The notes beneath the pieces were generated by a model, which was not told the DNA's origin, did no database searches, and saw only the letters and a program-made list of their open reading frames with translations. DNA of 64,000 nucleotides from NCBI RefSeq assembly GCF_001905005.1, contig NZ_LWKZ01000012.1, forward strand, positions 175,013 through 239,012, in the 5' to 3' direction. This document shows positions 8,483-16,603 of the stretch, one piece after another (positions within the stretch are counted from its first letter, which is position 1; every line of letters begins with the position of its first letter). Source of the stretch: Streptomyces sp. CB02923. GTDB lineage: Bacteria; Actinomycetota; Actinomycetes; Streptomycetales; Streptomycetaceae. A program made the position numbers and the translations under genes.

Positions 8483-9814
8483 TCACTGGTCCAGCGCGTT
8501 GTCGATCGACTCGACCGCTGCCCGCCAGCCCTGCGCGGGCGTCTTGCCCTGCTGGTCGACCTGGAGTACACCCACGTCGGTGATGTTCTGGTTGACGGTG
8601 AGGTCCTTCGGCCCGAGCACCTGGTCGGGAATGCCTTCGGCCGCCGCGGCGAAGATCCTGCCGATCGGCGCGTCACCGAAGTACGGGTGCCTGGCGCCCG
8701 ACACCGCGGGCAGACCGTACGCCGCGCGGGCGCTGGGGAAGCTGGCCTGCTTCGTGAAGAGCTTCGCCTGCTGTTCGGGTGCGGTGAGCCAGGCCGCCAG
8801 CTTGACCGCCTCGCTCTTGTTCCGGCCCGCTTCCGGTACGGCCAGGAAGGAGCCGCCCCAGTTCCCCGGCTTGGGCGCGGCGGCCACGTCCCATACGTCG
8901 CGGCCCCGGTCCCCGGACTTCTCCTTGATGTACCCGAGCATCCACGGCGGACAGGAGACCGTCGCGAAGCGCCCGTTGGCGTACGCCTGGTCCCAGGACT
9001 TCTGGAACTGCTGGAGCCGGGCGGTCATTTTGCCCGTCGCGGCCCGCATCGCCGCGTCCCACGCCTGCCGCACCGACGGGCTGTCCTTGTAGACCAGCTT
9101 GCCGTCGCGGTCGTAATAGCGTTCGGCGCTGCTGGAGAGCACCGCGTTGTAGACGCCGGACGCGGAGTCGACGAAAGCGGTGCCTGCCGGGGCCCGGCTC
9201 ATGTAGCGCTTGCCGACGTCGAGGTACTTGCCCCAGTCGCCCGCCCAGAGCGCGGCCACCGCGTTCCGGTCGGTCGGCAGCCCGGCCTTGGCGAAGAGGT
9301 CCTTGCGGTAGCAGACCGCCATCGGCCCGATGTCGGTGCCCAGGCCCACGGTCTTGCCGCTCGCGTTCGTCGCCTGCGCCCATTTCCAGGGGATGAAGTC
9401 CGCTTTCCGTACACCCGGCGCCTTCGAGAGGTCAACGAGCTTGCCCGCCTGGGTGGCGGTGACCTCGGCGATGTTGTTGACCTCGACCGCCTGGACGTCG
9501 GCGAGTCCGCTGCCGGTGCTCAGGTGGGTGAGCAGCTGCGGGTAGTAGTTCTCGTTCCGTTCGATCGAGGTCTCTTTGATCGTGATGTCCGGGTGCAGCT
9601 TCATGTACGCGTCGTAGAGCCCGGCCTGCTTGTAGCCGAAAACGCCGAAGACGCCGACCGTCAGGGTGGTCTTGCGGGCCCCGGCTCCCGACGGGCCCCG
9701 CGCGTCGGGGGCGTCGCTGTCCTCGGCGCAGCCGCCGAGCAGTGTGGCTCCGAGCACGGCGGCAGCTGTGAGGGCCACCGCCCGCCGACGGGTGCGGCGG
9801 ATCGTCGTTCGCAT
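8483..9814 (-). CDS. cebE: Sugar-binding lipoprotein of ABC importer (CebE-like)
   Basis: 443-residue extracytoplasmic solute-binding protein. The signal peptide has twin-Arg-rich charge (RRTRRR) and a lipobox LLGGC with lipidated Cys29. The rest is a class-I sugar-binding fold beginning TTLTVGVFGVFGYKQ, with Trp-rich ligand segments such as MAVCYRKDLFAKAGLPTD. ATG 9814 follows AGGAGGAG. It is first gene of the importer operon, and a perfect CebR palindrome lies 60 bases upstream. By position and regulator it most likely captures cellobiose and cellotriose; the sequence alone does not prove the ligand. Confidence 0.87.
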   Translation of the reverse strand: MRTTIRRTRRRAVALTAAAVLGATLLGGCAEDSDAPDARGPSGAGARKTTLTVGVFGVFGYKQAGLYDAYMKLHPDITIKETSIERNENYYPQLLTHLSTGSGLADVQAVEVNNIAEVTATQAGKLVDLSKAPGVRKADFIPWKWAQATNASGKTVGLGTDIGPMAVCYRKDLFAKAGLPTDRNAVAALWAGDWGKYLDVGKRYMSRAPAGTAFVDSASGVYNAVLSSSAERYYDRDGKLVYKDSPSVRQAWDAAMRAATGKMTARLQQFQKSWDQAYANGRFATVSCPPWMLGYIKEKSGDRGRDVWDVAAAPKPGNWGGSFLAVPEAGRNKSEAVKLAAWLTAPEQQAKLFTKQASFPSARAAYGLPAVSGARHPYFGDAPIGRIFAAAAEGIPDQVLGPKDLTVNQNITDVGVLQVDQQGKTPAQGWRAAVESIDNALDQ

Positions 9815-9873
9815 TGCGTCTCCTCCTGGTGCCCTGCAGACCGTGCGTGCGGGATGTGGGGTGTCCAGTACTG

Positions 9874-9887
9874 TGGGAGCGCTCCCA
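9874..9887. promoter_or_regulatory. CebR operator, perfect palindrome
   Basis: TGGGAGCGCTCCCA, a 14-bp perfect palindrome that matches the known Streptomyces CebR box. It lies in the divergent region between the importer operon and the LacI-type regulator, so it may control both. In the known system cellobiose/cellotriose binding releases the repressor. Confidence 0.9.
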
Positions 9888-10004
9888 GGCGTGATGAGGT
9901 GAAGAGTCGCCGTTCCCCGGTACGTGTGTCAAGAGGCCGTGCGCCAACGCCGGTTGAGCGGTTCGTTGTTGAATGTACGGCCAGGACGGCAGGCGGAGGC
10001 GGCG

Positions 10005-11108
10005 ATGACACCAGGCGGACGGCGAGGGGGCGGCAGGCCCACGCTGGAGGAGGTCGCCGCACGGGCGGGCGTCGGCCGCGGCACGGTATCCCGCGTGATC
10101 AACGGATCGCCCCGGGTCAGCGAGCGGACCCGCACCCTGGTGCAGCAGGCCGTCGCCGACCTCGGCTACGTACCCAACCGCGCCGCCCGCGCCCTGGCGG
10201 CCAACCGTGCCGACACGGTCGCCCTGGTCGTACCGGAGGCCGAGACCCGGCTCTTCGCCGAGCCGTACTTCTCCGGCATCCTGCGCGGCGTCAGCGCCGG
10301 ACTGGCCGACCACGACATGCAGTTGCTGCTCACCCTGATCCGTACGTCCAAGGAGCGGCGCCGCTTCGCCGACTATCTCGCCGCGCACCGCGTCGACGGC
10401 GTACTGCTGGTCTCCGTGCACGGCGACGACCCGCTGCCCGACCTGCTGGAGCGGATGGCGATCCCGACCGTCCTCAGCGGCCGCCGCACCGCCGGGGAAA
10501 CGGTTCCGTACGTGGACTCCGACAACACCGGCGGCGCACAGAGCGCCCTGGAACACCTCATCGGCCGCGGGCGCCGCCAGGTCGCCACCATCGCCGGGCC
10601 CCCCGACATGTACGTGGCCCACTGCCGCCTCGACGGCTACCGGCAGGCCGTACGCGCCGCCGGCCTCCCCGAGGACACCGGGCTCGTCGCCCACGGCGAC
10701 TTCACCGAGGACGGCGGACGGCGCGCGCTGCGCGAACTGCTCGCCCGCCGCCCCGCCCTGGACGCCGTCTTCTGCGCCTCGGACGTGATGGCCGCGGGCG
10801 CCCGCCAGGAACTGCGCGCGGCGGGCCGCCGCATCCCCGACGACGTGGCCCTGGTCGGCTTCGACGACTCCGCCATCGCCCGGCACATGGACCCGCCGCT
10901 CACCAGCGTCCGCCAGCCCATCGAGGAGATGGGCCGGGCGATGGCGCGGCTGCTGATGGAGCAGATCACCGGGGGAGCGGCCGGCAGCACACCGGACCCG
11001 GACGCGCCGGGTGCCCCGACCGGCCCGACCCGCCCGGCCGACCCGGCCGACCCGGCCGGCACTCACCTGGTGCTGCCGACCGAGCTGGTGCGCCGGGCGT
11101 CGTCCTGA
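10005..11108 (+). CDS. cebR: LacI-family repressor of cellulose utilisation (CebR-like)
   Basis: 367-residue LacI/GalR regulator. The DNA-binding domain begins TLEEVAARAGVGRGTVSRVING and the hinge helix region (NRAARALAANRADTVALVV) follows. The effector domain is of periplasmic-binding type with conserved GFDDSAIARHM and LTSVRQPIEEMG. ATG 10005 is preceded by GGAGG at 5 bases; an in-frame GTG 81 bases upstream would add an untypical head. The C-terminal 25 residues are Pro/Ala/Asp repeats. It is divergent from cebEFG, with the palindromic box between them, as expected for CebR, which also regulates thaxtomin synthesis in S. scabies. Confidence 0.88.
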   Translation: MTPGGRRGGGRPTLEEVAARAGVGRGTVSRVINGSPRVSERTRTLVQQAVADLGYVPNRAARALAANRADTVALVVPEAETRLFAEPYFSGILRGVSAGLADHDMQLLLTLIRTSKERRRFADYLAAHRVDGVLLVSVHGDDPLPDLLERMAIPTVLSGRRTAGETVPYVDSDNTGGAQSALEHLIGRGRRQVATIAGPPDMYVAHCRLDGYRQAVRAAGLPEDTGLVAHGDFTEDGGRRALRELLARRPALDAVFCASDVMAAGARQELRAAGRRIPDDVALVGFDDSAIARHMDPPLTSVRQPIEEMGRAMARLLMEQITGGAAGSTPDPDAPGAPTGPTRPADPADPAGTHLVLPTELVRRASS

Positions 11109-11330
11109 GAGCGGCGCAGGGGCGCGGGGGCGCAGGGACGGGAGTTCGCGTGGCCGGCCACGCCCCCGGCCCGGACCGCCCGCGGCCCAGCGCCCGCCCC
11201 GCCCCAGCCCGAAGCGCCCGCCCCAGCCCAAGCTGAAGCCCCGGCCCGAAGCCCCCGCCCCGGCCCAGGCCCAGCGCTCGCCCCACCCCAGCCCGAAGCC
11301 CCCGCCCCCCCGGCCCTCTCAGCGTGCGGC
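11109..11330. other. Low-complexity intergenic region
   Basis: 222 bases between cebR and the GH6 gene, convergent ends. The region is almost pure C/G/A with repeated CCCGCCCC, CCCAGCCCGAAG and GCCCGAAGCCCC motifs. No hairpin terminator, RNA gene or convincing small gene is visible. Confidence 0.6.
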
Positions 11331-12767
11331 CTAAACCGCCGGATGCGCGTTCTTCAGCAGTTCGCGGAACTGCGCGGAGAACCAGTGCCCGGACAGCGGC
11401 GCGCCGGGCAGTGCCCCCGAACGGTGGTGGTTGTTGCGGGGATTGCCCTCGTACGCCGGGTCACACATGCGGTCGAAGCCCTTGCCCTCGTCGTTCGGGA
11501 TGGCCGAGCTCGAACCGTCCGACTCACCCGGCGGCTTCATCCACACGTACGCGTCGATTCCCGCAGCCGGAGCCGTCCGCGGGCGCTCGCCCAGCCCCGC
11601 GCCAGCCTGGTTGCACCAGTTGCCGACGTGGAGCCTGCGGTCGTACCGGCCCGCGTCCACATACGCGTCCACATGTGTACGGGGCCCGGGGCCGGACGGC
11701 CGCGCGCTGCCGCCCCAGCCGTTGCGCGACGTGTCGATCAGCATGCCCAGGTCCGGGCGGAACCCGGCCCGCACCGCCTCCTGCCGGAACGCCTGGGCGA
11801 ACGACAGCTCGTCGGCGTAACGGTTCCAGTCCACCCACTTCGACTCCCGCACCGACCGGCCCGCCACGGAGTCGCCCAGAGCGAAGTTCTCCTCCTTCAG
11901 CGCGCTGTAGTTGGCGGTGTTGGTGATGAAGCCGTGTACTTTGTCGACCGTGCTGCCCTCGGCCGTGGCCGCCTGGTGCAGCACCCGTGCGGAGGCGCCG
12001 AAGTTGTCGTCCCAGCCGATCCAGCCGTGGTGCCCGGCGTCCACGTAGTTGTAGACGTTCGGGACCGCGCCGAGCTTGTTGAGCGCGTAGCCGACGCCCT
12101 TCACGTAGTTGCCGTTGGCGAGCATGGCGTCGCACTGCGGGGTGGCGGTGGCGCGCCCGCCGGTGTTGGTGACGAGGTTGGGCAGCGAGTCGATCTCGAC
12201 GGTGGTCACGATCCGCAGCGACGCGTACTTCGGGTCGGCGAGGACGGCCGCGACGGGGTCGATGTAGCGGGTCTTGTAGGCGTCGATGTCCGTCGGGCCC
12301 AGTTCGCCGTTGGAGGCGAGCGCCGCGCAGTCCCGGCCCGGCAGGTTGTAGACGACCAGCTGTACGACGAGCGGCCGTCCCGCCGCCTGCCGTAAGGCGG
12401 TGTCCAGGTGGCCGCGCAGGCCCATCGAGCCGCCGGTGCCGCCGATGGCCGCGATGCGGTCGAGCCAGACACCGGTCGGCTGCCCGGCGACCTTGCCGCC
12501 GCCCGGTTCGGCAGCAGCCTTCGCCGACCACTCCGGGTTCACGTAGACCCCGGCGCCCGCGTACGGGTTGTCGACGCGGGCGGCCGGTGCCGCGTGCGCG
12601 GTGCCGCGCAGGGCGTCGGTGGCCCCGGCGGCGACCAGCACCGCGCTGGCCGCGAGTACGGAGGTACGGGTGCGGAGCCGGGCAGCGCGGGGCCGGCCGG
12701 CACCGCGCCGGGTGCCTTCGCCGTGGTCCTGCCGGGGCGTGGAAAGGTGTTCAGCGGAACGTCTCAT
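11331..12767 (-). CDS. Secreted GH6 cellulase (endoglucanase/cellobiohydrolase)
   Basis: 478-residue exported GH6 enzyme. ATG 12767 gives a basic head and an Ala-rich hydrophobic segment ending near AHAAPA (residue 60). The catalytic domain starts NPYAGAGVYVNPEWS. It shows the GH6 strand VVYNLPGRDCAALAS carrying a catalytic-region Asp, the VYNYVDAGHHGWIGW motif and the C-terminal IDTSRNGWG. No carbohydrate-binding module or linker is visible at either end. It starts 7 bases after the GH5 stop, so one operon. CebR boxes upstream of the GH5 gene suggest induction by cello-oligosaccharides. Endo versus exo action cannot be decided without loop comparison. Confidence 0.9.
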   Translation of the reverse strand: MRRSAEHLSTPRQDHGEGTRRGAGRPRAARLRTRTSVLAASAVLVAAGATDALRGTAHAAPAARVDNPYAGAGVYVNPEWSAKAAAEPGGGKVAGQPTGVWLDRIAAIGGTGGSMGLRGHLDTALRQAAGRPLVVQLVVYNLPGRDCAALASNGELGPTDIDAYKTRYIDPVAAVLADPKYASLRIVTTVEIDSLPNLVTNTGGRATATPQCDAMLANGNYVKGVGYALNKLGAVPNVYNYVDAGHHGWIGWDDNFGASARVLHQAATAEGSTVDKVHGFITNTANYSALKEENFALGDSVAGRSVRESKWVDWNRYADELSFAQAFRQEAVRAGFRPDLGMLIDTSRNGWGGSARPSGPGPRTHVDAYVDAGRYDRRLHVGNWCNQAGAGLGERPRTAPAAGIDAYVWMKPPGESDGSSSAIPNDEGKGFDRMCDPAYEGNPRNNHHRSGALPGAPLSGHWFSAQFRELLKNAHPAV

Positions 12768-12774
12768 GAGCGGG

Positions 12775-14031
12775 TCATCCTTTCTCGGTACGTGATTCGG
12801 TACGAGCTTCGGCACCGGGGTTGGCACCGGCGTCGGCATCGGTCTCGGCATCGGAACCGGCATCGGAACCGGCTTCGGCACGAGGGCCGTGCGGTGGGTT
12901 CAGCGCGCGCAGGTGATCGCGCAGCCCGGCGCCGTACGCGGTGGGCGTCCCCGCGTAGTCGCGGATGAGGGCCGGTCCGGCGGCGCAGTCCCAGGTGTTC
13001 CAGGTCCAGCCCAGGTACGAGGCCTGGCGCGCGTCCAGCCACCGCATGACGCGGTCGGTGAAGGCGTGGGCGCAGGTGTTCTCTCCGATCTCGCCCGCGA
13101 CGAGCGGGACGCGGTCGGCGACCGGCCCCAGCGTGCGGGACCAGCAGCTCTCGTCGGCGCAGGCGTTGAAGTTGTACGCGTGCCAGGCGGCCGCGAGGTT
13201 GCCCGCCGGGTCCTTCGGCGCGTACGCGGTCCACCGGCTGAGGTCGTTGGCGTACGCGAGGCCGCCCACCAGGATCGGGTTGCGGGCGCCGGCGGCCCGG
13301 ACGGTGTCCACCAGCGTCTGCATCCCGGCGACCTCGTAGCCGATGCCGGGGCAGCTCCCGCCGTCCCGCCAGCAGGCCCACGCCCGCTCGGAGTCCGGGG
13401 CCGCCCGGTCCGGGTACGGCTCGTTGTACAGGTCGAACACCACCGCGGGCGCGTCCTTGAAGGCGTCGGCGACGGAGGACCAGAAGGCGGGGGAGTGGCG
13501 CCGGTCCGGCATGGGTTTCTGGCAGCTCGCGTGCTCGTCGGCGCAGCCGGCCGAGGGGCCGGTGTAGCGGCCGTGGCTCCAGTGGAGTTCGAGGACCGGC
13601 GTCAGGCCGTGGGCCGTGAGCCGCCGTACGTAGTCGCGTACGGCCGAGGTGTAGGCGGCGCCCGCGTACCGGGGGTCGATGTTGGGCGTGCCCAGCCAGC
13701 ACTCCTCGTTGAGCGGGACGCGGACGGCGTTGGCACCCCAGCCCGCGATGGCCGCGACGGACGCGTCGTCCGCCGGGCCGTCGAAGACGCCACGGCCCTG
13801 TACGCACGAGAACTCGGCGCCGGAACGGTTCACCCCGAGCAGGCGGTGCGCGTTGCCCGCACGGTCGACGAGGCGGTTGCCCTCGACGTGCAGCTGAGGG
13901 GGCGCGGATGGGGCGGACGGGGAGGCCGGGACGAGCGGGGCGACCTGGGCGGCCGCGGCGGGCGGGGACGCGCCCGGGAGTGCGAGCACCGCGGCCACCG
14001 CAAGGGCGTACAGGCGTATCGGTCTGCGCAT
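12775..14031 (-). CDS. Secreted GH5 endoglucanase
   Basis: 418-residue GH5 cellulase. A signal peptide covers residues 1-28 (MRRPIRLYALAVAAVLALPG, cleavage near AAAAQ). Catalytic acid/base is E204 in FDLYNEPYPD and the nucleophile E314 in VAGEIGENTC (GEFG-type strand). Six or more Cys suggest disulphides outside the cell. ATG 14031 follows GAGGAG. The last 40 residues are a repetitive Ala/Glu/Asp/Gly/Ser tail encoded by near-identical short repeats (GCATCGGAACCGG-type), with no carbohydrate-binding domain. First gene of the GH5-GH6 operon, under a promoter region with CebR boxes. Confidence 0.9.
   Translation of the reverse strand: MRRPIRLYALAVAAVLALPGASPPAAAAQVAPLVPASPSAPSAPPQLHVEGNRLVDRAGNAHRLLGVNRSGAEFSCVQGRGVFDGPADDASVAAIAGWGANAVRVPLNEECWLGTPNIDPRYAGAAYTSAVRDYVRRLTAHGLTPVLELHWSHGRYTGPSAGCADEHASCQKPMPDRRHSPAFWSSVADAFKDAPAVVFDLYNEPYPDRAAPDSERAWACWRDGGSCPGIGYEVAGMQTLVDTVRAAGARNPILVGGLAYANDLSRWTAYAPKDPAGNLAAAWHAYNFNACADESCWSRTLGPVADRVPLVAGEIGENTCAHAFTDRVMRWLDARQASYLGWTWNTWDCAAGPALIRDYAGTPTAYGAGLRDHLRALNPPHGPRAEAGSDAGSDAETDADAGANPGAEARTESRTEKG
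12795..12880. repeat. Short-period repeat encoding the GH5 tail
   Basis: About 86 bases of 6- to 12-base repeats of the form GGCATCGG, CACCGG and CGGAACC encode the acidic Ala/Asp/Glu tail of the GH5 protein. Confidence 0.6.
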
Positions 14032-14074
14032 GAGCGACTCCTCGGATCGCGCGGGCGCTGCGGCCCGCGACGGA

Positions 14075-14088
14075 TGGAATCGCTCCCA
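14075..14088. promoter_or_regulatory. Degenerate CebR box near GH5 start
   Basis: TGGAATCGCTCCCA, two mismatches from the 14-bp CebR palindrome, 44-57 bases upstream of the GH5 start codon, where an operator would block initiation. Confidence 0.65.
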
Positions 14089-14239
14089 CTGGTTGCCCGG
14101 AGGCTAGTGCCAACTCGGCAGGTTTTACAGAGCAGTTGTATAAATTCCGCCACCGGCGGTCCTTACGGTTGCCCGGTCGCCGGCCCTGCCACGTACACGG
14201 CCGTTCCCTCTTGACGGAGCGCCCGCCCGCCCCAATCCT

Positions 14240-14253
14240 TGGGAGCGCTCCCA
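14240..14253. promoter_or_regulatory. CebR operator upstream of cellulase operon
   Basis: Perfect TGGGAGCGCTCCCA palindrome, 209 bases upstream of the GH5 start and downstream of the AraC gene. Together with the degenerate box at 14075 it places the GH5-GH6 operon in the predicted CebR regulon. Between the two boxes the region is AT-richer than its surroundings (minus-strand TTTATACAAC at about 14136-14145), a possible promoter core. Confidence 0.85.
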
Positions 14254-14302
14254 CTGGTATCCCCGAAAAGTCCACGGCCGCGCCGCGTGGCTCCCCCCCC
14301 CG

Positions 14303-15304
14303 TCACGCCGGGCCGCGTACCTCCGTACGGAAGGAGATCGGCGTACTGCCCGTGCGGTGCTGGAAGAACTTGGCGAAGTTCGCCGCGTCGGCGAAGCCGA
14401 GGCGGACGGCGATCCGGGCCGCGGTCTGGTCTCCGTGGGCCAGCAGCCGCTTGGCCTCCAGCACCACGCGGCGGTCGATGAACTCCTTCGCGCCCACGCC
14501 GGTGGCGGCGGCGCTCGCGCGGGAGAGGGTGCGGGGCGAGTACCCGAGCGTCCGTGCGTAGTCCGCTACGCGGCGGCTGCGGGTGAAGCCGCGCTCCACC
14601 GCGTCACGGAAGCGAAGAAACGTCTCGCTCGCCTCGCAGACGCCGTCACCTTCATGGCCGTCACCGCTACCGCCGCTGCTGCCGTTACCGCCGCCGCTGC
14701 CGTCGTCCGGCGCGCGACGGCCGTCCCGCGCGCCGCGTGCGCCGCGCGTGCCCCCGGCAGGCGCGGACAGCCGGGCGGCCCGCAGGACCAGTACGGCCAG
14801 CAGATGGCGCAGTACCTCGATGTGCATCTCCAGGGGGAGGCCGCGCAGCGCCCCGAACTCCTGGTGGAGGTGGCGCAGGGCGCTGTCCACCGCCTGCGCC
14901 TCCTCCCCCTCCGGGTGGTGCACCGCGGGGCCGAACCAGTCCTCCAGGCGGGCCGCTGCCGCCGTCGCCGGATCGAGGAAGCCGGATTCGAACAGCACCA
15001 GCCGTCCTTCCGCCCCGGACAAGTTGCCGAAGTGGTGAACTTGTCCTGGACGCACCCACATCCAGTCATTCGCGGCCAGCTCATACTTTCGGAAGTCCAC
15101 GGTGTGCCGGAGGTGCCCGCTGTCCACCACGAGGAGATGGTGGAAGTCCGGGCGGTGCGGCACGGCGAGGGCGCAGGCGTCGGCGCGGTCGCGCAGCTCG
15201 GCGAGAGTCAGCACCTCCACCCCGGCCGGCCGTCCGGCCGGTGCCGTGAAGGCGACCGCCGGGATGCTCTCCCCGCCGTCTTGAGCGTGTCGGTTTTTCA
15301 CCAT
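14303..15304 (-). CDS. AraC-family transcriptional regulator
   Basis: 333-residue regulator. An N-terminal cupin-type sensing domain (about 1-170) contains PHRPDFHHLLVVDSG and the motif WMWVRPGQVHHFG. A Gly/Ser-rich linker (about 190-215) follows, then two helix-turn-helix motifs at the C-terminus (RVADYARTLGYSPRTLSRA; AARIAVRLGFADAANFAKFF) ending with the AraC signature RTGSTPISFR. ATG 15304 was chosen because the cupin fold starts just after; the open frame continues upstream but shows no protein-like character. It is divergent from an NAD(P)-binding protein gene, a common AraC-target arrangement, so that gene is the most likely target. Confidence 0.88.
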   Translation of the reverse strand: MVKNRHAQDGGESIPAVAFTAPAGRPAGVEVLTLAELRDRADACALAVPHRPDFHHLLVVDSGHLRHTVDFRKYELAANDWMWVRPGQVHHFGNLSGAEGRLVLFESGFLDPATAAAARLEDWFGPAVHHPEGEEAQAVDSALRHLHQEFGALRGLPLEMHIEVLRHLLAVLVLRAARLSAPAGGTRGARGARDGRRAPDDGSGGGNGSSGGSGDGHEGDGVCEASETFLRFRDAVERGFTRSRRVADYARTLGYSPRTLSRASAAATGVGAKEFIDRRVVLEAKRLLAHGDQTAARIAVRLGFADAANFAKFFQHRTGSTPISFRTEVRGPA

Positions 15305-15437
15305 CGATGGTCCCGTGCCTACCCCGTTATGTCGTGTTCGTGCCTCTAGCGTAGAAGACGTCAGCGCGGCTGATGACGGAAAAAGGTAAGCCGCACCCGA
15401 GTCAGCAGGCCCCGGAAGGGGCGCAGGGAGTACCGCC

Positions 15438-16088
15438 ATGTCCAAGATCGCCATTTTCGGAGCCAACGGCACCATCGGCAGCCGCGTCCTCGACGAGGCG
15501 CTGCGCCGCGGCCACCAGGTCACCGCGGTCGTCCGCGACCCCGCGAAGATCACCAAGACCGACCCGAACCTGACCGTGACCACCGGCGACATCCTCGACC
15601 CCGGCTCCGTCGCGGCCGTGGCCGAGGGGCAGGACGTGCTGGTCAGCGCCGTGGGCGGCGGTGACGGCCCGGGGCACATCGCGACGATCAAGCCCGCGAC
15701 GGAGTCCCTGGTCGCGGGGCTGCGCACCCTCGGCGCGGCCGCTCCCCGGCTGATCACCGTCGGCGGCGCCGGCTCGCTCCGTACGCCGGACGGCAAGCAG
15801 GTCTGGGACAAGGAGGGCCTGCCGGAGTTCCTGCTCCAGATCATGCACGCACACGGCGACGCGCTGGACTTCTACCGCACCGTCACGGACGTGCGCTGGA
15901 CCAACGTGAGCCCGGCCGCCCTGATCGAGCCCGGGGAGCGCACGGGCGGCTACCGCACCGCCCTGGAGGACCTGATCGCCGACGCGGACGGCGTCAGCCG
16001 GATCTCCGCCGAGGACTACGCCGTCGCCCTCCTGGACGAGACCGAGAAGCCGCAGCACACCGGGGAGCGCTTCACCGTCGGGTACTGA
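15438..16088 (+). CDS. NAD(P)-binding epimerase/NmrA-like oxidoreductase
   Basis: 216-residue single-domain Rossmann protein of the atypical short-chain dehydrogenase group. The dinucleotide motif is IFGANGTIGSRVLDEAL (G-x-N-G-x-x-G) at residues 6-22, with VVRDPAKI after strand 2 pointing to NADP preference. A VSAVGGG strand and the ITVGGAGSL strand follow. There is no classic YxxxK catalytic pair, as in NmrA/YwnB-like members. ATG 15438 follows GGGAG by 7 bases. The substrate is unknown. The divergent AraC regulator probably controls it. Its 3' end is duplicated three more times downstream (see repeat). Confidence 0.85.
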   Translation: MSKIAIFGANGTIGSRVLDEALRRGHQVTAVVRDPAKITKTDPNLTVTTGDILDPGSVAAVAEGQDVLVSAVGGGDGPGHIATIKPATESLVAGLRTLGAAAPRLITVGGAGSLRTPDGKQVWDKEGLPEFLLQIMHAHGDALDFYRTVTDVRWTNVSPAALIEPGERTGGYRTALEDLIADADGVSRISAEDYAVALLDETEKPQHTGERFTVGY

Positions 16089-16136
16089 GCCGCCGGGTAC
16101 TGAGCCGTCGGGTACTGAGCCGCCGGGCACCGAGCC
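16077..16136. repeat. 15-bp tandem repeat of gene end with extra stop codons
   Basis: Four exact-length 15-base units of the form G(T/C)CGGGTACTGAGCC. The first contains the real end of the upstream gene (V-G-Y-stop); copies two and three repeat the same in-frame TGA. Confidence 0.85.
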
Positions 16137-16379
16137 CCGCGAGCCGCCGGGGCCGCCAGGGCCACGAGCCGCCGGGCCTGCGGGTGCCGGGTCCCCGGGC
16201 CGCTGAGCCCGCGGGACCCGGAGCCGCAGGCCCGCTCCCGCTCCGAAGGCGCCCGCCCCGCGGCCCCGACGGCCACCGGGCACCCGCCGCCCCCCAAGCG
16301 GACGCCCCGGCCCCGCCCCGGCCCCACCGGAAACCCGACCCCGATCCCGCCACAGCACAAGCAAACACCCCCAACGACT

Positions 16380-16413
16380 AGGGCCCCCGGACGCTTTCAC
16401 GTCCGGGGGCCCT
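16380..16413 (-). terminator. Hairpin terminator downstream of tRNA-His
   Basis: Perfect 14-bp stem (AGGGCCCCCGGACG with its complement) and a 6-base loop, 6 bases past the encoded CCA of the tRNA. It can also stop the oppositely oriented transcript of the NAD(P)-binding gene. Confidence 0.85.
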
Positions 16414-16419
16414 ACTCGT

Positions 16420-16496
16420 TGGGGTGAGTAACGGGACTTGAACCCGCGACATCCTGGACCACAACCAGGTGCTCTACCAGCTGAGCTATACCCACC
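16420..16496 (-). tRNA. tRNA-His (anticodon GTG)
   Basis: On the minus strand a full cloverleaf reads GGTGGGTATAGCTCAGCTGG onward. The anticodon loop TTGTGGT sits on a CTGG/CCAG stem and the T arm is CGGGTTCAAGTCCCG. The first G corresponds to G-1, which pairs with C73, the special tRNA-His identity pair. A CCA end is encoded (16420-16422). Length without CCA is 74 bases. Confidence 0.97.
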
Positions 16497-16563
16497 ATGA
16501 CCGGTGCTGTGTGGTGTCTTGTTCCCCACCGGCTGAGAAAAAGTGTACAGGGTCTGAAGGGGT

Positions 16564-16599
16564 GCTCGCTCCCGGCTTTGGGTCAGGCCGGGAGCGAGC
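16564..16599 (-). terminator. Terminator of the adpA-orn transcript
   Basis: Perfect 13-bp stem GCTCGCTCCCGGC with its complement, loop of 10 bases, starting 4 bases after the orn stop. A T-rich stretch (CACTTTTT) follows about 40 bases downstream on the minus strand. Confidence 0.85.
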
Positions 16600-16603
16600 T
16601 GCG

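Noticed and set aside
6407..11236. A 1,600-codon open plus-strand frame
   Set aside because: It is antisense to four clear genes (beta-glucosidase and three importer genes) and then runs out of frame across cebR. The translation is Arg/Gly/Pro/Val-rich without domains: the usual product of high-GC codon bias.
16420..16496. tRNA-His as integration site of a mobile element
   Set aside because: No integrase, excisionase or repeated tRNA 3' end is found on either side; the flanking genes are in conserved order.
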